From contig NC_049980.1 in NCBI RefSeq assembly GCF_000003815.2, forward strand, positions 18,998,059 through 19,062,058: a stretch of DNA of 64,000 bases, given 5' to 3'. This DNA comes from Branchiostoma floridae (lineage: Eukaryota > Chordata > Leptocardii > Amphioxiformes > Branchiostomatidae). This document shows, piece after piece, positions 62,601 through 64,000 of the stretch. The notes beneath the pieces were generated by a model, which saw only the letters and a list, made by a program, of their open reading frames with translations, made no database searches and was not told the DNA's origin. The translations under genes were made by a program, and so were the position numbers. Numbering within the stretch: position 1 is the stretch's first letter; each line of letters begins with the position of its first letter.

Positions 62601-64000
62601 TTACTACAGGAATAGCTTATATCCACAAGATTGTTGATGCGTTGGGTACAAAATGTGGAAACATCAAAGGAAAGGTCTCATTTCATTTGTTTGTTTTTCT
62701 GTGATGCTTCTACAGATAACACAGATCACAATACTGTGTACATTCAAAGTTATGACTGCCCATCTTTTAGTTTATGTTAGTATATATTGGTTGTACATTA
62801 GTAGGGTTCTTCTAAAAGCTATCTTACTATCATGAGGAAAGTGATACAAAACTATATCGACTTTCCTTTTCAAAGTGAGGATTCTTCCACATACCTCAGG
62901 CCTGGAACTCTGGAAAATTTTTACCACCAGTGATAGATCATCCTGATAAAAAGAAAATCAAAGCAACACTTGATTATCAAGTCACTTTGCAACACATTCA
63001 TGCGTGAGGGGGATGAAAATCAGTTGAATACTAGTTACCATAGTTAGATATACACTACCATTGATGGACTATCCAAATATTGTGACAGTAGTGCCTCCCC
63101 TAATTGTGGGTAACTTTGCATATTTTCTGAATGAAACAAGAGATGTCCACTCACTTTTGCAATCATCACCATGTAGTCCTGAAGTAGTTTGGTACCACTG
63201 TTGGGTTTCTTAGCATCACAGCGCTGGAGGAAGGGCAACGCTCGGTGCCTTATATTCTTCATGTAGTCATCCGCACTGGACTGAATAAAAGACAGACAGA
63301 CATGCAAAAAAAATGTGAAAAATGCACAGGTTTGAGTTTAGTTATCAGCTAAAAGCTATAATTAAGTCAACAAATTTACATGGTCAAAAGGAAGAGCTCA
63401 TAATGAGAGATTTTTGTACATAATTCCGTGTCTGTTATCATAATAATAATGACTTTTCAAAATCCATTATCAGCTATGGAATATTTTCCGTAACATTTGA
63501 CCTCACCTGTGCCATGAGCAGCTGTAGTCTTTCAAGGTCAGGAAGCTTCTGGAACTTCTGAAGGTCAACTATGGAATCTGGTTGGCATTCGTACACCAGC
63601 ATCTCCAGGGTAACCAGGTCATCATGGAGAAGCTGTAAGCCCTGAGGTGAAAAGAGTGTACTGGTGGTTTATGTGGCCAGCTCTCGGTGCTATTTCATCA
63701 CACTGTGCCCTGTCATACAATGCATTACAGAAGTTCAATAATGCTTCTGCTAAGATTCACTAAAATACAAATGACACACCAATAAGGCGCTGGTCACAAC
63801 AATGACATCACATGAAAACACCCTACATCTTCTGAAAGCGCTACATCTCTTTGAGATAGCTAATCAAATCTTTAGCAATGACAAAGAAGGAACGATGCCA
63901 CCTACTTGGACATCCCTCTCCATCCCAAGTCGCACTAGCTCCAAGGCATTGTCCACCTGATGAGACAAGGCCTCTATGGACATGGCTCTCTCCTGGTACC
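47238..64000 (-). CDS. NBAS: NBAS, C-terminal half (34 exons, gene continues beyond window)
   Basis: NBAS is the large helical subunit of the NRZ (NBAS-RINT1-ZW10) tether that receives Golgi-derived vesicles at the ER with syntaxin 18; it also has a reported role in nonsense-mediated decay. Thirty-four exons were placed from 64000 down to the TAA at 47238-47240, totalling about 4,087 nt or 1,360 codons. All junctions are GT-AG and keep phase. The reading begins ERAMSIEALSHQVDNALEL, matching human NBAS in the Sec39-domain region, and ends AEAGSL...FHYVQQLWK, matching the human C-terminus in position. Human NBAS has 2,371 residues, so the N-terminal WD40-like half lies to the right of the window. 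One stretch of about 115 residues is missing at the 315-N gap. Exon coordinates are given in the four block entries. Confidence 0.95.
47978..48075. repeat. GC-rich interspersed repeat fragment
   Basis: A GC-rich patch in an AT-rich intron, with CTCCCCGCGGATGGGCACGG and a palindromic CTCCGCTATCTGGAG-like start. Its reverse complement contains TAGCCTGATTTAATCGCGCTTCT, which resembles TAGCCTGACTAAATCATGCTTCT at about 9898-9920 in a ZFR intron, so this is probably a dispersed element. Confidence 0.5.
49862..50495. repeat. 60-bp minisatellite, 11 units, in an NBAS intron
   Basis: CTGTCCTTGGTGCTGAATGA and its variants recur every 60 bp from 49864 to 50463, with the same downstream TACAGCCCA...CTATGATATG block in each unit. 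Two unit types alternate in blocks: 49981-50160 mostly TGCTGATTGGTTACTGATA and 50161-50480 mostly TGCTGAATGATTATTACTA. The array fills the whole intron between exons 50507-50615 and 49589-49815, up to about 12 bp from the upstream exon's donor. Confidence 0.95.
51040..54361 (-). CDS. NBAS: NBAS exons, block C
   Basis: The exons are 54114-54361, 53627-53745, 53073-53171, 52632-52790, 52415-52509, 51790-51889, 51473-51529 and 51040-51263. They include MEESVYPSLAGTDHGTLMYY and LKPSIHTSLLRKIKPAAP (human KPETHIRLLKKFK); GLDYKQLFEGTDDPLDVL; YRTFLLSFFWNEEALNSDLL; LPRLMPSDIMTFTDNVVFHS; HVESRIAIIKDVMDF; LADVTDWLEKSLQHLQTL (human YADTLNHLEKSLAHLETL); SYAMVYDLSQGETDK; and ALVVKMLIDGTPLDTVDRVL. The order and spacing follow human NBAS throughout. 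The acceptor and donor of 51790-51889 are weak (GTCATT donor), but the phase and similarity support it. Confidence 0.93.
52158..52290. repeat. Repeat fragment with (GTCA)n edge in an NBAS intron
   Basis: A short (AGTC)n tract is followed by a GC-rich block (CGGTTATACCGCCCCTTACGGGGTGAC and GATGCGCCGGGTCTCCC strings, in pieces) unlike its AT-rich flanks. It is probably the remnant of a mobile element, but no ends were defined. Confidence 0.35.
54798..60011 (-). CDS. NBAS: NBAS exons, block B
   Basis: The exons are 59932-60011, 59577-59672, 58938-59059, 58569-58656, 57922-58128, 56954-57083, 56430-56506, 56011-56175, 55523-55652, 55283-55349 and 54798-54908. They include RLCEDKLTLISKVLDSDCNS (human RLCPDRISLIKE), LLELGDLLMIHAKSKEERTG, QLKSLGYAPGWQVCQQLA, MELLSFSLTHCQPDQISSVL, WMEAIQQRLQQRVKLLGGDD, EWRLLRSIILYHMANLHTQ, IASAQDDIAVMLAHLLTAQE, ITLQLAAYYYAVLLFTRQQ (human LSLQLAAYYYSLQIYARL), WISLLQDFTQVSMLKNLGK, DEEYKRETILGLA and VWEVHMAYLEFLFTDS (human RWEVFMTHLEFLFTDS). 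Confidence 0.94.
56728..56905. mobile_element. MITE with TACAGT...GCAC inverted ends (NBAS intron)
   Basis: The left end is TACAGTAAAAGCCGCTTAAT followed by TGCAC. The right end is GTGCAATTAGCTGG, CTTCCACTGTA. They are imperfect inverted repeats of about 25 bp with TA at both borders, like non-autonomous pogo/Tigger-type elements. GTGCAATTA/TGCAATTAT motifs recur inside. No coding capacity. Confidence 0.85.
57222..57300. repeat. Palindrome cluster GTACCTGTAC / AGGTCCAGG (NBAS intron)
   Basis: GTACCTGTAC (57222-57231) and GTACAGGTAC (57242-57251) form a 10-bp stem with a 10-base loop. Immediately downstream AGGTCC occurs several times and pairs with GGACCT copies (for example CAGGTCCAG with CTGGACCTG). 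The pieces CAGGTCC and GGTTTTGTACC near 57603-57653 may mark the other end of the same element. Confidence 0.6.
60211..60525. other. Assembly gap (315 N) that hides NBAS coding sequence
   Basis: 315 N, so probably a gap of estimated size. The exons on either side (60887-60989 and 59932-60011) are not adjacent in human NBAS: about 115 human residues lie between them. The missing exon or exons must have a total length of 1 modulo 3 to keep frame. Confidence 0.95.
60887..64000 (-). CDS. NBAS: NBAS exons, block A (5' in this window)
   Basis: The exons are 63906-64000 (cut by the window edge), 63507-63641, 63155-63280, 62895-62942, 62384-62517, 62112-62174, 61711-61774, 61459-61517 and 60887-60989. 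They include NALELVRLGMERDVQ (human CALSLIRLGMERN), DDLVTLEMLVYECQPDS (human DNLVTLETLVYEAG), DYMKNIRHRALPFLQRCD, QLMSLALDCIYTCESSKQLS (human QLMAIALECIYNCERNDQLS), AILECLPQRGFG, LHDDVDKLEAHL, AEVLQKHGVLKPVF, KLFVQLTKQIANK, and KKVYHCLDASLCYE (human QNVYTCLDSDACYE). This is part of the Sec39-like region that binds the rest of the tether. Confidence 0.95.
61047..61330. repeat. Tandem duplication (about 120-bp unit) in an NBAS intron
   Basis: ATTCAGCACCAAGGACAG occurs at 61058-61075 and 61178-61195, and with one change at 61306-61323. Between them the unit repeats GCTGATTAGCACTGAGGACA and CAAGACCAATTTTAAGACT. The two and a half units lie 120 and 128 bp apart and are highly similar, so the duplication is recent. 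CTGTCCTTTGG upstream of the core can pair with CCAAGGACAG to form a hairpin. Confidence 0.92.
61955..62054. other. Assembly gap (100 N)
   Basis: Exactly 100 N, of unknown true size. It lies in the intron between NBAS exons 62112-62174 and 61711-61774, whose phases join directly, so no coding sequence need be missing. Confidence 0.97.

Overview
This is a eukaryotic genomic window from an invertebrate deuterostome, most likely a cephalochordate (amphioxus, Branchiostoma). The evidence is split genes with consensus GT-AG introns, single-copy orthologues of vertebrate genes at vertebrate-like lengths, many short MITE-like elements in introns, and three assembly gaps (100, 315 and 100 N). The species is an inference. 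I saw no prokaryotic operon, CRISPR array, tRNA or rRNA gene.

Layout, left to right. (1) 1757-7051, plus strand: six downstream exons of a RASL12-type Ras-like GTPase; the P-loop exon is not in the window. (2) 9774-22188, minus strand: 21 in-frame coding exons (plus one possible cassette exon) of ZFR, the zinc-finger RNA-binding protein, with a probable start codon at 25061. (3) 25062-26164: a likely shared, divergent promoter. (4) 26165-28423, plus strand: an intronless 752-residue type II membrane GH31 glycosidase of the MYORG family. (5) 28565-32102: gene-poor DNA with a foldback MITE. (6) 32103-34967, minus strand: two-exon FEM1 (FEM1C-like) ankyrin substrate receptor. (7) 35766-36892, minus strand: two-exon unidentified protein with a mitochondrial-type N-terminus. 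(8) 36893-43838: repeat-rich, with a decayed retroelement fragment around an N gap. (9) 43839-44459, minus strand: a weak orphan membrane ORF. (10) 44778-46460, plus strand: TATA box, 5' UTR intron, a 251-residue orphan single-pass membrane protein and a poly(A) signal. (11) 47238-64000, minus strand: 34 exons, about 1,360 codons, of the C-terminal half of NBAS, running off the right edge.

The genes are independent transcription units, not a pathway. RASL12 is signalling-related, ZFR is nuclear RNA/chromatin-associated, MYORG is an ER/secretory glycosidase, FEM1 is a CUL2 ubiquitin-ligase receptor, and NBAS is a Golgi-to-ER tethering subunit. All exon coordinates were derived by hand from splice sites, reading phase and similarity to the vertebrate proteins; the phases close exactly across ZFR and across NBAS apart from one gap.

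No clearly new biological system was found. The most unusual signals are two tandem arrays in NBAS introns that share an 18-bp core in opposite orientation, two foldback elements with the same CCAAGCAG ends, two CGCGAA-rich TA-flanked MITEs in opposite orientation in ZFR introns, and three orphan reading frames.
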